From Affinundibacterium baiyunense (lineage in GTDB: Bacteria > Pseudomonadota > Gammaproteobacteria > Burkholderiales > Burkholderiaceae_D), in assembly GCF_018139645.1 (NCBI RefSeq), contig NZ_JAGSPM010000001.1, positions 434,001 to 498,000 of the forward strand: a DNA stretch of 64,000 nucleotides, read 5' to 3'. The first letter of the stretch is position 1. Each line of letters starts with the position of its first letter. The translations under genes were made by a program, and so were the position numbers. Below the pieces are notes generated by a model that was given only the letters and a program-made list of their open reading frames with translations, made no database searches and was not told the origin of the DNA. This document shows, in pieces, positions 36,692 to 46,652 of this stretch.

Positions 36692-39252
36692 TGAAGACAG
36701 CCATCGCGAATGCCATGGCTTTCAAAGCAAAGCTTAAGGCCGAACAACAAGCGATTATTCAGTCCTTCAAAGACAAACCGAAGGCCGAAACGCTGCTCAA
36801 AGATTTATGTCGCTGTGTTGACGTCAATTTAAGTGAGATCTGGAAAAGCTTTAACTTCCCCAAAGAGCTCGCTCTAGTGGCGGTAGGCGGCTATGGTCGT
36901 GGAGAATTGTTTCCGCATTCCGATGTAGATGTCTTAATTCTTTTAGCAGACAATCCAAATCCAGCCCTCAAAGAAAAGCTCGAAAGTTTGGTCCAAGTAT
37001 TTTGGGATATTGGTCTAGACATTGGCCACAGCATACGAACGATTGATGAGTGCATGACAGAAGCAGCCGCAGACATTACCGTCAAAACGGCTTTACTCGA
37101 AGCGCGTTTATTAGCAGGCAGTCGAAATAGCTTTCGCGAACTTAAAAATCGCTATGATGCGGCGATGCAACCCCAACAGTTTTTCCAAGCGAAACTGCTT
37201 GAACTACACCAACGTCACGTCAAGTACGAAGACACGCCATATAGCTTGGAACCAAATTGCAAAGAAAGTCCCGGTGGGCTACGCGATTTGCAAGTTATTC
37301 TGTGGGTCGCAAAAGCCGCAAAACTCGGCGACTCATGGGCAGAATTAGCCGCACGTGGCTTAATCACCGCAACTGAAGCACATCAACTCAAGCGCAATGA
37401 ACGCGCATTTAAAGACATCCGTGTTCGCCTACATATTCAGGCCGGTCGTCGTGAAGATCGTTTGGTATTTGACTTGCAGAATGCCATTGCTGCGACCTTC
37501 GGCTTTGAGACCACCGAGTCTCGCCGTGCAAGTGAATATTTGATGCAGCGCTACTATTGGGCAGCCAAAGCAGTCACCCAACTAAACACGATACTCTTAC
37601 AAAATATTGAGGCGGTGTTATTCCCGCTTCCTCATCAAGCGCACGCAATCAATGCGCGATTCAATGAAGTAAATGGACTCATCGACATTGCAGAAGAAAA
37701 CGTGTTTGAACAAACACCTTCCGCGATGCTAGAAGTATTTTTATTGCTATCGCAGAACGCCAACCTTAAAGGTATGACCGCCAAAACCTTGCGCGCTCTT
37801 TGGCATTCGCGCAATTTAATCGATGCGGAATTCCGTCACGATATTTTTAATCGCGGCACCTTCCTACAAATACTGCAGTCGCCGCGCGGCATCACGCACG
37901 TTTTGCGTAGTATGAATCAAACCAGTATTTTGGGACGCTACCTGCCAAGTTTCCGGCGCATCGTCGGACAAATGCAGCATGATTTATTCCATGCTTATAC
38001 TGTCGATCAGCATATCTTGATGGTGGTGCGTAATTTGCGTCGTTTCACCATGACTGAGCACGCGCATGAATATCCATTCTGCAGTCAGCTAATGGCTAAT
38101 TTTAATCAGCCTTGGGTGCTCTATATCGCAGCTCTGTTTCATGATATTGCCAAAGGTCGCAATGGTGATCACTCAGTTTTAGGCATGGCTGACGCACGTA
38201 AATTTTGCTTTGATCATGGAATTTCCAAAGATAATACAGAGCTAGTCATTTTCTTAGTGCAGCAGCATTTAACGATGTCGCAAGTCGCACAAAAACAAGA
38301 TTTATCGGATCCAGATGTGATTCAAGCATTTGCCAATTTAGTCAAAGATGAGCGTCATTTAACCGCCTTATACTTGCTCACTGTTTGTGATATTCGCGGC
38401 ACCAGCCCCAAAGTATGGAATGCTTGGAAAGGCAAGTTACTAGAAGATTTATATAAAATCACCTTGCGCGTACTCGGCGGCGAAACACCATCAACTGATC
38501 GAGAACTAAAGAACCGTCAAGAAGAAGCACTCAAAGCGCTACGTTTAGTCGGCATAGAAAATAACGCGCACAGCAAATTGTGGGATGAACTCGATATCGT
38601 CTATTTTTTAAGACATGATGCCTCTGACATCGCATGGCAAACACGAGTTCTCCACGATAAAATTGATAGCACAACACCCATCGTCAAATGCCGCGTCGCT
38701 CCGATCGGAGAAGGCCTACAAGTGACCGTATACGTACATGATCAAGCCGACTTATTCGCAAGAATTTGCAACTACTTTGACAGTAAAAATTTCGCCATCC
38801 TTGATGCCAAGATTCATACCACGAAGAGTGGCTATGCACTCGATACTTTTTTAGTTACCGAGCCTGCATTTGCCAGCAATTATCGTGACATCATCAATTT
38901 AATTGAGCATGAATTGGCAGAAGTCTTGGCAAAACAAACGCCCTTAAGCACGCCAAATCAAGGAAGGCTATCGCGCTTATCACGTAATTTTCCATTAGTT
39001 CCAACCTTAGAATTGCGCCCAGATGATAAAGGACAGTATTTTTTATTATCGATATCTGCAAACGACAGAAATGGCTTGTTATATTCTGTCGCTGGCGTTT
39101 TGGCAAAGTACAAAATTAACTTACACACGGCCAAAATCATGACCTTGGGTGAACGTGTCGAAGACGTTTTTCTCGTCGATGGCGCTGCCTTACATAACCC
39201 TAAGAACCAAATCCAATTTGAATCTGAATTACTTGATGCTCTACGCATTTGA
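36691..39252 (+). CDS. glnD: bifunctional [protein-PII] uridylyltransferase/uridylyl-removing enzyme
   Basis: Nitrogen sensor: adds UMP to PII proteins when glutamine is low and removes it when high. An N-terminal nucleotidyltransferase domain has GGYGRGELFPHSDVDVLIL near residues 67-85. A GlnD linker domain follows, then the HD hydrolase domain (FHDIAKGRNGDHSVLG near residue 495). Two C-terminal ACT domains, near 690-770 and 795-853, bind glutamine. Length 853 is normal. It overlaps the end of map by one base. Confidence 0.98.
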   Translation: MKTAIANAMAFKAKLKAEQQAIIQSFKDKPKAETLLKDLCRCVDVNLSEIWKSFNFPKELALVAVGGYGRGELFPHSDVDVLILLADNPNPALKEKLESLVQVFWDIGLDIGHSIRTIDECMTEAAADITVKTALLEARLLAGSRNSFRELKNRYDAAMQPQQFFQAKLLELHQRHVKYEDTPYSLEPNCKESPGGLRDLQVILWVAKAAKLGDSWAELAARGLITATEAHQLKRNERAFKDIRVRLHIQAGRREDRLVFDLQNAIAATFGFETTESRRASEYLMQRYYWAAKAVTQLNTILLQNIEAVLFPLPHQAHAINARFNEVNGLIDIAEENVFEQTPSAMLEVFLLLSQNANLKGMTAKTLRALWHSRNLIDAEFRHDIFNRGTFLQILQSPRGITHVLRSMNQTSILGRYLPSFRRIVGQMQHDLFHAYTVDQHILMVVRNLRRFTMTEHAHEYPFCSQLMANFNQPWVLYIAALFHDIAKGRNGDHSVLGMADARKFCFDHGISKDNTELVIFLVQQHLTMSQVAQKQDLSDPDVIQAFANLVKDERHLTALYLLTVCDIRGTSPKVWNAWKGKLLEDLYKITLRVLGGETPSTDRELKNRQEEALKALRLVGIENNAHSKLWDELDIVYFLRHDASDIAWQTRVLHDKIDSTTPIVKCRVAPIGEGLQVTVYVHDQADLFARICNYFDSKNFAILDAKIHTTKSGYALDTFLVTEPAFASNYRDIINLIEHELAEVLAKQTPLSTPNQGRLSRLSRNFPLVPTLELRPDDKGQYFLLSISANDRNGLLYSVAGVLAKYKINLHTAKIMTLGERVEDVFLVDGAALHNPKNQIQFESELLDALRI

Positions 39253-39309
39253 CATTGACGCATTTGAGCCGACACATCGAATTAACACACAAAATTAAAA
39301 AAATCCTCT

Positions 39310-40056
39310 ATGACAGAACAATTACGACTTTCTAAACGCATGTCCGAGTTAGGCCTATGCTCAAGACGCGAAGCGGATGAATGGATCGCCAAAGGCTGGG
39401 TGCGCGTAGACGGCAAAGTTATCTCGGAACTGGGCAGCAAAGTCTTTCCACATCAAAAAGTCACTGTTGAACGCCAAGCTGCTGCGGAACAATCGAAGCG
39501 TGTCACCATCCTTATCAACAAACCAGTCGGCTATGTGAGCGGCCAAGCCGAAGATGGTTATGAGCCTGCAATTGCGCTGATCAAAGCTGAAAATCGTTGG
39601 AGTGAATGCAAAGTCGAAAATACTTTTCACCCAACTCAGTTACGCAGTCTAGTGCCCGCCGGACGTCTCGATATTGATTCAGTAGGACTATTGGTACTAA
39701 CCCAAGATGGACGCGTCGCAAAAAAATTGATCGGCGAAAACACCGATGTCGAAAAAGAATATTTAGTGCGCGTCGAATACACAAAACCAGGTAAATTACC
39801 AGAACGTGACTTACGCCTACTCAATCACGGGCTCAGTTTAGATGGAAAAAAACTGATTCCAGCAAAAGTACGTTGGCAAAACGAGGATCAACTGAACTTC
39901 ATTCTCAAAGAAGGTAAGAAACGTCAAATTCGCCGCATGTGCGAAATGGTGGGATTAAAAGTGATTGGACTAAAACGCGTTCGAATCGGTAAAGTCAGAC
40001 TAGGCAATTTACCAGAAGGTCAATGGCGATATTTGCGCGATGATGAACCGTTTTGA
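39310..40056 (+). CDS. RsuA/RluB/RluF-type pseudouridine synthase
   Basis: Converts a uridine of rRNA (or tRNA) to pseudouridine. An N-terminal S4 RNA-binding domain ([31 protein letters not shown]) is followed by the catalytic domain with the active-site Asp in [15 protein letters not shown] near residue 122. The C-terminal motif [27 protein letters not shown] is also typical. The 248-residue form without a long basic tail is closer to RluF or RsuA than to the longer RluB; the exact target base cannot be told. It stands alone after glnD. Confidence 0.93.
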   Translation: MTEQLRLSKRMSELGLCSRREADEWIAKGWVRVDGKVISELGSKVFPHQKVTVERQAAAEQSKRVTILINKPVGYVSGQAEDGYEPAIALIKAENRWSECKVENTFHPTQLRSLVPAGRLDIDSVGLLVLTQDGRVAKKLIGENTDVEKEYLVRVEYTKPGKLPERDLRLLNHGLSLDGKKLIPAKVRWQNEDQLNFILKEGKKRQIRRMCEMVGLKVIGLKRVRIGKVRLGNLPEGQWRYLRDDEPF

Positions 40057-40189
40057 TCGACAGATTTCGATTCTCGCCTTCAAAAATTTGCACATTTAAT
40101 TTTTCAGTTGTAAAACCTCATTCAAGAGGATTTTCGAACTACGACTTTATCGAACTAATTAACTCACAGCTTTACTTGATCAAATTATG

Positions 40190-40222
40190 AAAAAAGGTCA
40201 TTCGCCAATGAATGACCTTTTA
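40190..40222 (-). terminator. intrinsic terminator of ilvC
   Basis: A perfect 12-bp stem AAAAGGTCATTC/GAATGACCTTTT (40192-40203 with 40210-40221), a 6-base loop and T-runs on both sides. It lies between convergent genes, so it may serve both strands. Confidence 0.9.
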
Positions 40223-40259
40223 TTCTTTGTAACGCAACAAGAACTAAGGAATCGTCAAA

Positions 40260-41285
<1,026 letters not shown>

Positions 41286-41346
41286 CTATAAATTTAAATA
41301 ATTCGAAATTGAAATTGCTTGAGTCGAAGTTCAAGCCTTAACCCAG

Positions 41347-41414
41347 ACCGCAGAGACACCGAGTGCACGGAGGAGGAGTCAAGCGACTCCCTGTATCCTC
41401 TGCGCCTACGCGGT
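41347..41414. repeat. cruciform-like inverted repeat between ilvH and ilvC
   Basis: Nested pairing: ACCGC/GCGGT outside, CAGAG/CTCTG inside it, and a 6-bp tip GGAGTC/GACTCC around AAGC. It contains the CGCAGAGACACCGAG-type sequence found dispersed in many proteobacterial genomes. It lacks a long T-run in the minus direction. Confidence 0.55.
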
Positions 41415-41437
41415 TTTACTTCTTCTGCTAAATCTGA

Positions 41438-41929
41438 TTACACTTTAAGAATGCGTTCACCACGTCCAATACCTGATCCACCGGTACGGACTGTTTCTAG
41501 AATCGCGGTACGCTCAATCGAGTCGATGAAAGCATCTAGCTTTCCTTTATTACCAGTCAATTCTATGGTGTAGCTTTTTTCAGTGACGTCAATGATGCGA
41601 CCGCGGAAAATATCCGCTGTACGTTTCATCTCTTCACGTTCTTTACCGACAGCACGCACTTTAATGAGCATTAACTCACGCTCAATGTGCGCGCCTTCGG
41701 TTAAGTCGACCACCTTGACCACTTCAATCAAGCGATTCAAATGTTTGGTGATTTGTTCAATCACATCATCTGAACCAGTGGTAACGATAGTCATACGTGA
41801 CAGCGTTGCGTCTTCGGTTGGCGCAACCGTCAAAGTTTCGATGTTATAACCACGTGCGGAGAATAAGCCTACTACACGTGATAAGGCTCCCGCTTCGTTT
41901 TCGAGCAATACGGAAATAATGTGTCGCAT
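41438..41929 (-). CDS. ilvH: acetolactate synthase regulatory (small) subunit
   Basis: Regulatory subunit of acetohydroxyacid synthase, which gives valine feedback and raises activity of the large subunit. The N-terminal ACT domain (HIISVLLENEAGALSRVVGLFSARGYNIETLTVAPTED) and the C-terminal regulatory domain (RAVGKEREEMKRTADIFRGRIIDV) are both present. Length 163 is typical. Its ATG overlaps the ilvB stop by one base (TAATG), so the two subunits are coupled in translation. Confidence 0.98.
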   Translation of the reverse strand: MRHIISVLLENEAGALSRVVGLFSARGYNIETLTVAPTEDATLSRMTIVTTGSDDVIEQITKHLNRLIEVVKVVDLTEGAHIERELMLIKVRAVGKEREEMKRTADIFRGRIIDVTEKSYTIELTGNKGKLDAFIDSIERTAILETVRTGGSGIGRGERILKV

Positions 41930-43704
41930 TACAAATCCTCCGAACCAAGCAACATTTCAGTCAGACCTTTTCCGGCTTTCACCATAGGCCACACTTTTTC
42001 GTCTTGATCTGTAATGAAATTCATGAATACCAGCTTGTCTTTCATGGCGAAAGCTTCTTGCAATGCGCCGTCCACATCCGCTGGATTTTCAATCTTCATG
42101 CCAACGTGGCCGTAGGCTTCGACCAACTTGGTAAAGTCAGGCAAAGAATCCATATAAGACTCAGCATAGCGACCAGCATAATCAATTTGTTGCCATTGAC
42201 GCACCATACCGAGCGCACGGTTATTCAACAAAATAATTTTTGGCGTCAGATGATATTGCTTACATGTAGCAAGCTCTTGGATACACATTTGTATCGACGC
42301 TTCGCCAGTAATACAAGCAACCGTTGCATCTGGATTTGCCATTTGTACGCCCATCGCATACGGCAAGCCAACACCCATCGTGCCTAAGCCACCAGAATTA
42401 ATCCAACGTTTAGGTTGATTAAACTTGTAGTATTGCGCTGCCCACATTTGGTGTTGACCAACGTCTGAAGTGACAAAGGCATCGCCACGTGTCAACTCAC
42501 ATACCTTCTGGATCACAGATTGTGGTTTGATAATTTCTGACGAATCAGAGAATGCCAAACAATCTTGAGCGCGCCATTTATTGATCTGCTTCCACCAATC
42601 AGCTAGTGGTTTTGCATTCGGTTTAGCATCAGAAGCCGCCAGTTGCGACAACATTTCAACCAAGACATCTTTAACATTACCAACAATAGGAATATCGACT
42701 TTGACACGCTTAGAAATCGATGAAGGATCAATATCTACGTGAATAATTTTGCGTGGATGCGTTGCAAAGTGTTTGGGATTACCGATAACACGATCATCAA
42801 AACGTGCACCGATCGCGATTAGCACATCGCAGTGTTGCATCGCCATATTGGCTTCATAGGTACCGTGCATACCTGGCATGCCGACGAATTTCTCATCAGT
42901 TGCACGATAGCCACCCAATCCCATCAGTGTGTTGGTGACAGGGAAACCTAATTGATCGACTAATTTATTTAATTCTGGTGCGGCATTCGCTAAGATCACA
43001 CCACCACCGGTGTAAATCATTGGACGTTCAGCTTGCAACAGCAATTGAACCGCTTTGCGAATTTGTCCTGCGTGACCTTTATCGACTGGGCGATAGGAAC
43101 GCATTTCAATTTCTTTTGGATAATGGAAAGTGGTTTTGTGATTGCTAATATCTTTAGGGATATCAATCAAGACAGGGCCAGGGCGTCCGGTAGTCGCAAT
43201 GAAGAAGGCTTTCTTCACAGTATCTGCCAGTTCACGCACATCTTTCACCAAGAAATTATGCTTCACGCATGGACGCGTAATGCCGACGGTATCGCATTCT
43301 TGGAAAGCATCTTCGCCAATTGCATGACTAGGAACTTGCCCAGAAATGACTACCATAGGAATTGAATCCATATAGGCAGTTGCCAAACCCGTCACTGCAT
43401 TCGTCACACCTGGGCCAGAAGTTACCAAGGCGACGCCAACTTTATTCGACGAACGGGAGTACGCATCAGCGGCATGAATCGCTGCTTGCTCGTGACGGAC
43501 TAAAATATGTTGGAATTTACGCTGATTAAAAATCGCGTCATAGATATAAAGAACAGCGCCACCCGGATAGCCGAATACGTGCTCTACACCCTCTTCTGCG
43601 AGACACTTAACGAGAATTTCTGCACCAGTGTATTCAGTGTTACGGTCTGAATTTTTTTCAGTGCCGCGATCCGATTGACGATCGGACGGTCGTTCTGAAC
43701 TCAT
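41929..43704 (-). CDS. ilvB: acetolactate synthase catalytic (large) subunit
   Basis: ThDP- and FAD-dependent synthase for the first step of branched-chain amino acid synthesis. Seen: the ThDP glutamate region GVEHVFGYPGGAVLYIYDAIF, RHEQAAIHAADAYSR, the FAD-binding middle domain, and the C-terminal ThDP motif ACITGEASIQMCIQELAT. Note this reads GEAS where GDGS is usual. I start it at the ATG at 43704 because AAGGAAA precedes it; the ORF is open to 43764. The N-terminus has a polar Arg/Ser/Asp-rich extension of about 25 residues before the conserved core. About 591 residues. Confidence 0.96.
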   Translation of the reverse strand: MSSERPSDRQSDRGTEKNSDRNTEYTGAEILVKCLAEEGVEHVFGYPGGAVLYIYDAIFNQRKFQHILVRHEQAAIHAADAYSRSSNKVGVALVTSGPGVTNAVTGLATAYMDSIPMVVISGQVPSHAIGEDAFQECDTVGITRPCVKHNFLVKDVRELADTVKKAFFIATTGRPGPVLIDIPKDISNHKTTFHYPKEIEMRSYRPVDKGHAGQIRKAVQLLLQAERPMIYTGGGVILANAAPELNKLVDQLGFPVTNTLMGLGGYRATDEKFVGMPGMHGTYEANMAMQHCDVLIAIGARFDDRVIGNPKHFATHPRKIIHVDIDPSSISKRVKVDIPIVGNVKDVLVEMLSQLAASDAKPNAKPLADWWKQINKWRAQDCLAFSDSSEIIKPQSVIQKVCELTRGDAFVTSDVGQHQMWAAQYYKFNQPKRWINSGGLGTMGVGLPYAMGVQMANPDATVACITGEASIQMCIQELATCKQYHLTPKIILLNNRALGMVRQWQQIDYAGRYAESYMDSLPDFTKLVEAYGHVGMKIENPADVDGALQEAFAMKDKLVFMNFITDQDEKVWPMVKAGKGLTEMLLGSEDL

Positions 43705-44320
43705 TTTATTTCCTTTCAAGGTCCATTGGAGATTGATCGGATGTTCTTTCCTGACGAAATTCAAATTTCAATAACGGTCTGCTGACTTTCCTTTTTGTGC
43801 GGTCACTCTCCCCTTCTACTATCCGTTGGACAATATTCCAGGCAAAGCTTAATGGCGACTCGTGCGGTCAGGGTAAGGCTAAGAAATTACAAATTTCTCA
43901 CGCTTGTGGCATGGGTTAGAACAAACTGCTACTAACAATTTACTGATAGTGACTTGTTGACAAAGGCATTGTGAGCCCGATCAAACAAGTTTTGGTGCCC
44001 CGAGATCTTGAGGCGAGGCTCTACAGTACTGCGATGCAGCAAATTGGTCAAGACTATTTAACGACTTATTTCCAAATAAATCGGCAAATTTAGAACAAAT
44101 GAATGGCAATTTCGATATCTAAACAAGAATTTCAGTGAAACATCGCGACATCGATACAGAATTTTGTTAGCATGTGCGCACTTTTAAAGTGAACAACAAT
44201 TCACAATTTTTACAATCAATGTAAACCAATTTTCTTGGAATTTCGTTGATCAGTTTTAAATCGAGATTCACTTCTTTACTATTTTAGAAATTTTACGCTT
44301 TCCAAGCATCCTCCCTCTGA
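43705..44320. other. intergenic region between ilvB and the sigma-factor operon
   Basis: About 600 bases without a gene, between divergent operons. On the minus strand a TGACCGCAC unit occurs twice (near 43796 and 43866) in the ilvB leader. I looked for a branched-chain leader peptide upstream of ilvB and found only unrelated ORFs of under ten codons. AT-rich sequence before 44321 probably holds the sigma operon promoter. No terminator or RNA gene was recognised. Confidence 0.4.
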
Positions 44321-44890
44321 ATGGCAACTAGCAAAGAATTATCCAATTTTCTCGAAGGCGTCGAGCGTCGGGCATATAAACATGCTGTATATATGGTACG
44401 AAATGACGAGTCAGCACTCGACATCGTGCAAGATGCCATGATTAAATTATCCGAAAAATATGGCGATAAGCCCGCTGAAGAATTACCTTTGTTATTCCAA
44501 AGAATTCTTCAAAATACAATTCTTGACTTTTTTCGTCGTGAAAAAGTACGCAATAATTGGGTAAGTCTGTTCTCAAATATCAGCACAAATAACCAAGACG
44601 ATGATAATTTTGATTTACTAGAAATCCATGCGGCCGAAGAAGGTAGCGAAGCAGCAGAATCAACAGAAAAAAAGTTGGAAAGAGAACAAGTTTTAAATAT
44701 TATCGACGATCAAATAAAAAAACTTCCCACGCGTCAACGAGAAGCCTTCTTGATGCGTTACTGGGAAGACATGGATGTCGCAGAGACAGCAATTGCTATG
44801 GGCTGCTCTGAAGGAAGTGTGAAAACACACTGTTCTAGAGCGACACACGCACTAGCCGCATCACTTAAAGCAATAGGGATACATTTATGA
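44321..44890 (+). CDS. RNA polymerase sigma factor, sigma-70/ECF type
   Basis: Alternative sigma factor, 189 residues. The region 2 helices are ALDIVQDAMIKLSEKYG and LPLLFQRILQNTILDFFRREKVRN. Region 4 has the HTH LPTRQREAFLMRYWEDMDVAETAIAMGCSEGSVKTHCSRATHAL. An acidic linker (about residues 88-125) joins them. It overlaps the next gene by four bases (ATGA). Downstream genes code for a DUF3619 protein with one membrane segment, which could play an anti-sigma role as ECF neighbours often do; that is inference. This four-gene order recurs in Burkholderiales. Confidence 0.95.
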   Translation: MATSKELSNFLEGVERRAYKHAVYMVRNDESALDIVQDAMIKLSEKYGDKPAEELPLLFQRILQNTILDFFRREKVRNNWVSLFSNISTNNQDDDNFDLLEIHAAEEGSEAAESTEKKLEREQVLNIIDDQIKKLPTRQREAFLMRYWEDMDVAETAIAMGCSEGSVKTHCSRATHALAASLKAIGIHL

Positions 44891-45318
44891 CTTACGCAAA
44901 AGAAAAAGAGGAAATTGACTTCGCCTACAAAGTGCGTCGTGCAATGACGGAATCAAGCGAAAACTTGCCGGAAGCCACTCTCGATCGATTGGCAGCAGCT
45001 CGTCAATTAGCGTTGTCACGTCAAAAGCAAGCTGAACCAAGCCGAGCACTCGCTTTTGGCGGCATTTTGGCAGGCAATAGCGGGCAGTCCATATCGCAAA
45101 AAAGCTGGGTAAAGAAAATGTGGATAGCATTACCTCTCTTAGCTTTGATGATAGGCTTGTATGGAATTTACGAATACGAACAAGAACAACAAATTAACGA
45201 TCTTGCGGAGATAGACGCAGCTGTTTTAGTTGACGAATTACCACCTGATGCTTATTTAGATGGCGGTTTTAATGCTTATTTAAACAAAGAAACACCACCA
45301 GTAAAAACAGAGGAATAA
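44887..45318 (+). CDS. DUF3619 family membrane protein
   Basis: A 143-residue protein with a cytoplasmic N-terminal half (about 1-75, charged, with RRAMTESSENLPEATLDRLAAARQLALSRQK) and one transmembrane segment near residues 80-97 (MWIALPLLALMIGLYGIYEY). A periplasmic acidic tail follows (DLAEIDAAVLVDELPPDAYLDGGFNAYL). The single-span layout directly after an ECF sigma gene, with a four-base overlap, is what an anti-sigma factor would look like, but no classical zinc-binding anti-sigma motif is present. DUF3619 has no assigned role known to me. Confidence 0.9.
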   Translation: MTYAKEKEEIDFAYKVRRAMTESSENLPEATLDRLAAARQLALSRQKQAEPSRALAFGGILAGNSGQSISQKSWVKKMWIALPLLALMIGLYGIYEYEQEQQINDLAEIDAAVLVDELPPDAYLDGGFNAYLNKETPPVKTEE

Positions 45319-45320
45319 GA

Positions 45321-45941
45321 GTGCAAATTACGAGTCTTTTGCTCCAAACAAGTTTCCCTAGCTTAGTATTTTTATTGACTGTTGGTTTATCGGCCAATGC
45401 TGTCGCACTTACACCAATGCAAGCACCCGCTAGTGCTACAAGCGTCAGCTCTTCCGCAGTTCCGACCAAAACAAATCAAAGTATAGTCACAACAAAGACC
45501 AGTTGGAAACAACTGCGGCCCGATGAGCAAAGCGCATTGGCACCGCTAGCCAATGAATGGGATCAAATGGACGCCACGCGCCAGAAAAAATGGCTCGCCG
45601 TTGCGCACAAATATGCCAACATGAAACCTGAAGAACAACAAAGAGTTCAGGAACGGATTCGCACTTGGGTAAAATTAACACCTGAGCAAAGGATGTCTGT
45701 TAGAGAAAACTTTGCTAATACCGCCAAGAAATCGCCAGAACAAAAATCAGCGCAATGGCAACAGTATCAACAGCTGAGCGAAGAGGAAAAAGCGAAGCTA
45801 GCCCAACAAGCAAAATCCAAAAAAACCATTACAACAATACAACCCGAATCGAAAAAAACAAGTCCTGTGCTGGCACCAATAAAAAAGGTGCCTCCAGCAA
45901 AACCAGCTGATAGCACTGCATCGCAAGCGAATATCAAATAA
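45321..45941 (+). CDS. DUF3106 family exported protein
   Basis: A 206-residue protein starting at GTG two bases after the DUF3619 stop, with GAGGAATAAG as ribosome-binding site. The signal peptide runs to about residue 25 (SANAVA). The mature part has the DUF3106 pattern of repeated short Trp/Leu-Pro-Glu-Gln units: WKQLRPDEQSALAPLANEWDQMDATRQKKWLAVAHKY, MKPEEQQRVQERIRTW and LTPEQRMSVRENF. A Lys/Pro-rich low-complexity tail follows. Such spaced units resemble CpxP/Spy-like periplasmic proteins, so a sensing or chaperone role next to a sigma factor is conceivable but unproven. Confidence 0.88.
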   Translation: MQITSLLLQTSFPSLVFLLTVGLSANAVALTPMQAPASATSVSSSAVPTKTNQSIVTTKTSWKQLRPDEQSALAPLANEWDQMDATRQKKWLAVAHKYANMKPEEQQRVQERIRTWVKLTPEQRMSVRENFANTAKKSPEQKSAQWQQYQQLSEEEKAKLAQQAKSKKTITTIQPESKKTSPVLAPIKKVPPAKPADSTASQANIK

Positions 45942-45984
45942 AATAACGGTCAATACAGAGAACCATCGACTAAGTTAGTTATTC

Positions 45985-46539
45985 ATGAATCATTCGCCTA
46001 CAAGTAGAAATACCCAAACAGCACAAATCAACAGCACACCAAGTTTAAAACGCCGCCTAGTATGTATGATCATATACGAGGCAGCGTTGGTATTTGGTGT
46101 GATTTTTTTTGCCAGTTTTATCTTTGATGTAACAACACAAAGCAAGAGTGCTTTAAGCCTGAGACTTGCGAGAGAAGTATTTCTATTTTTTGTGATTGGT
46201 TCTTATTTTGTGTTTTTTTGGCGTCGTGGCGGTCAGACGCTCGCCATGCAAACTTGGCGTATCAAATTAGTCAACGATGACTTTTCTCGCATCCCATTGA
46301 CCAAAGCAATCGTGCGATATTGCTTAGCTTGGCTGTGGTTCTTACCTGGACTTGTTGTTGCCTATCAACTTAACTTAAAAAATGCACAATTAGCGATTCC
46401 CGTCGTGATCGGCTTTTGCTGCTGGGCGGCGACCGCTCTATTCACTAAGGATGGACAGTTTTTGCATGACAAACTGGCAAAAACACGCTTGATTGAAATC
46501 CCAAAACCAGAAAAAAAACTTGAATCAGATCAAATTTGA
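45985..46539 (+). CDS. RDD family membrane protein
   Basis: A 184-residue inner-membrane protein of the RDD family. About four hydrophobic segments are visible (near 30-50, 65-85, 115-132 and 135-155), with the Trp-Arg motif QTLAMQTWRIKLVNDDFSRIPLTKAIVR typical of RDD proteins. Function in the family is poorly defined (possibly transport). It ends the sigma/DUF3619/DUF3106/RDD operon; the gap to DUF3106 is about 40 bases. Confidence 0.92.
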   Translation: MNHSPTSRNTQTAQINSTPSLKRRLVCMIIYEAALVFGVIFFASFIFDVTTQSKSALSLRLAREVFLFFVIGSYFVFFWRRGGQTLAMQTWRIKLVNDDFSRIPLTKAIVRYCLAWLWFLPGLVVAYQLNLKNAQLAIPVVIGFCCWAATALFTKDGQFLHDKLAKTRLIEIPKPEKKLESDQI

Positions 46540-46652
46540 TTTTGCTTAATTGCTTTTCTACGCCAGTAAATTTGGGGTAATGCTTGATTCAATGATATTC
46601 TATTGCCAAATGATCGCTGCTTGCGATTAGACAAGATCAATAGGCATTCGAC

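Noticed and set aside
43705-44050. Branched-chain amino acid leader peptide upstream of ilvB
   Set aside because: Minus-strand ORFs here are under ten codons and have no Leu/Ile/Val clusters; no terminator hairpin with T-run was seen.
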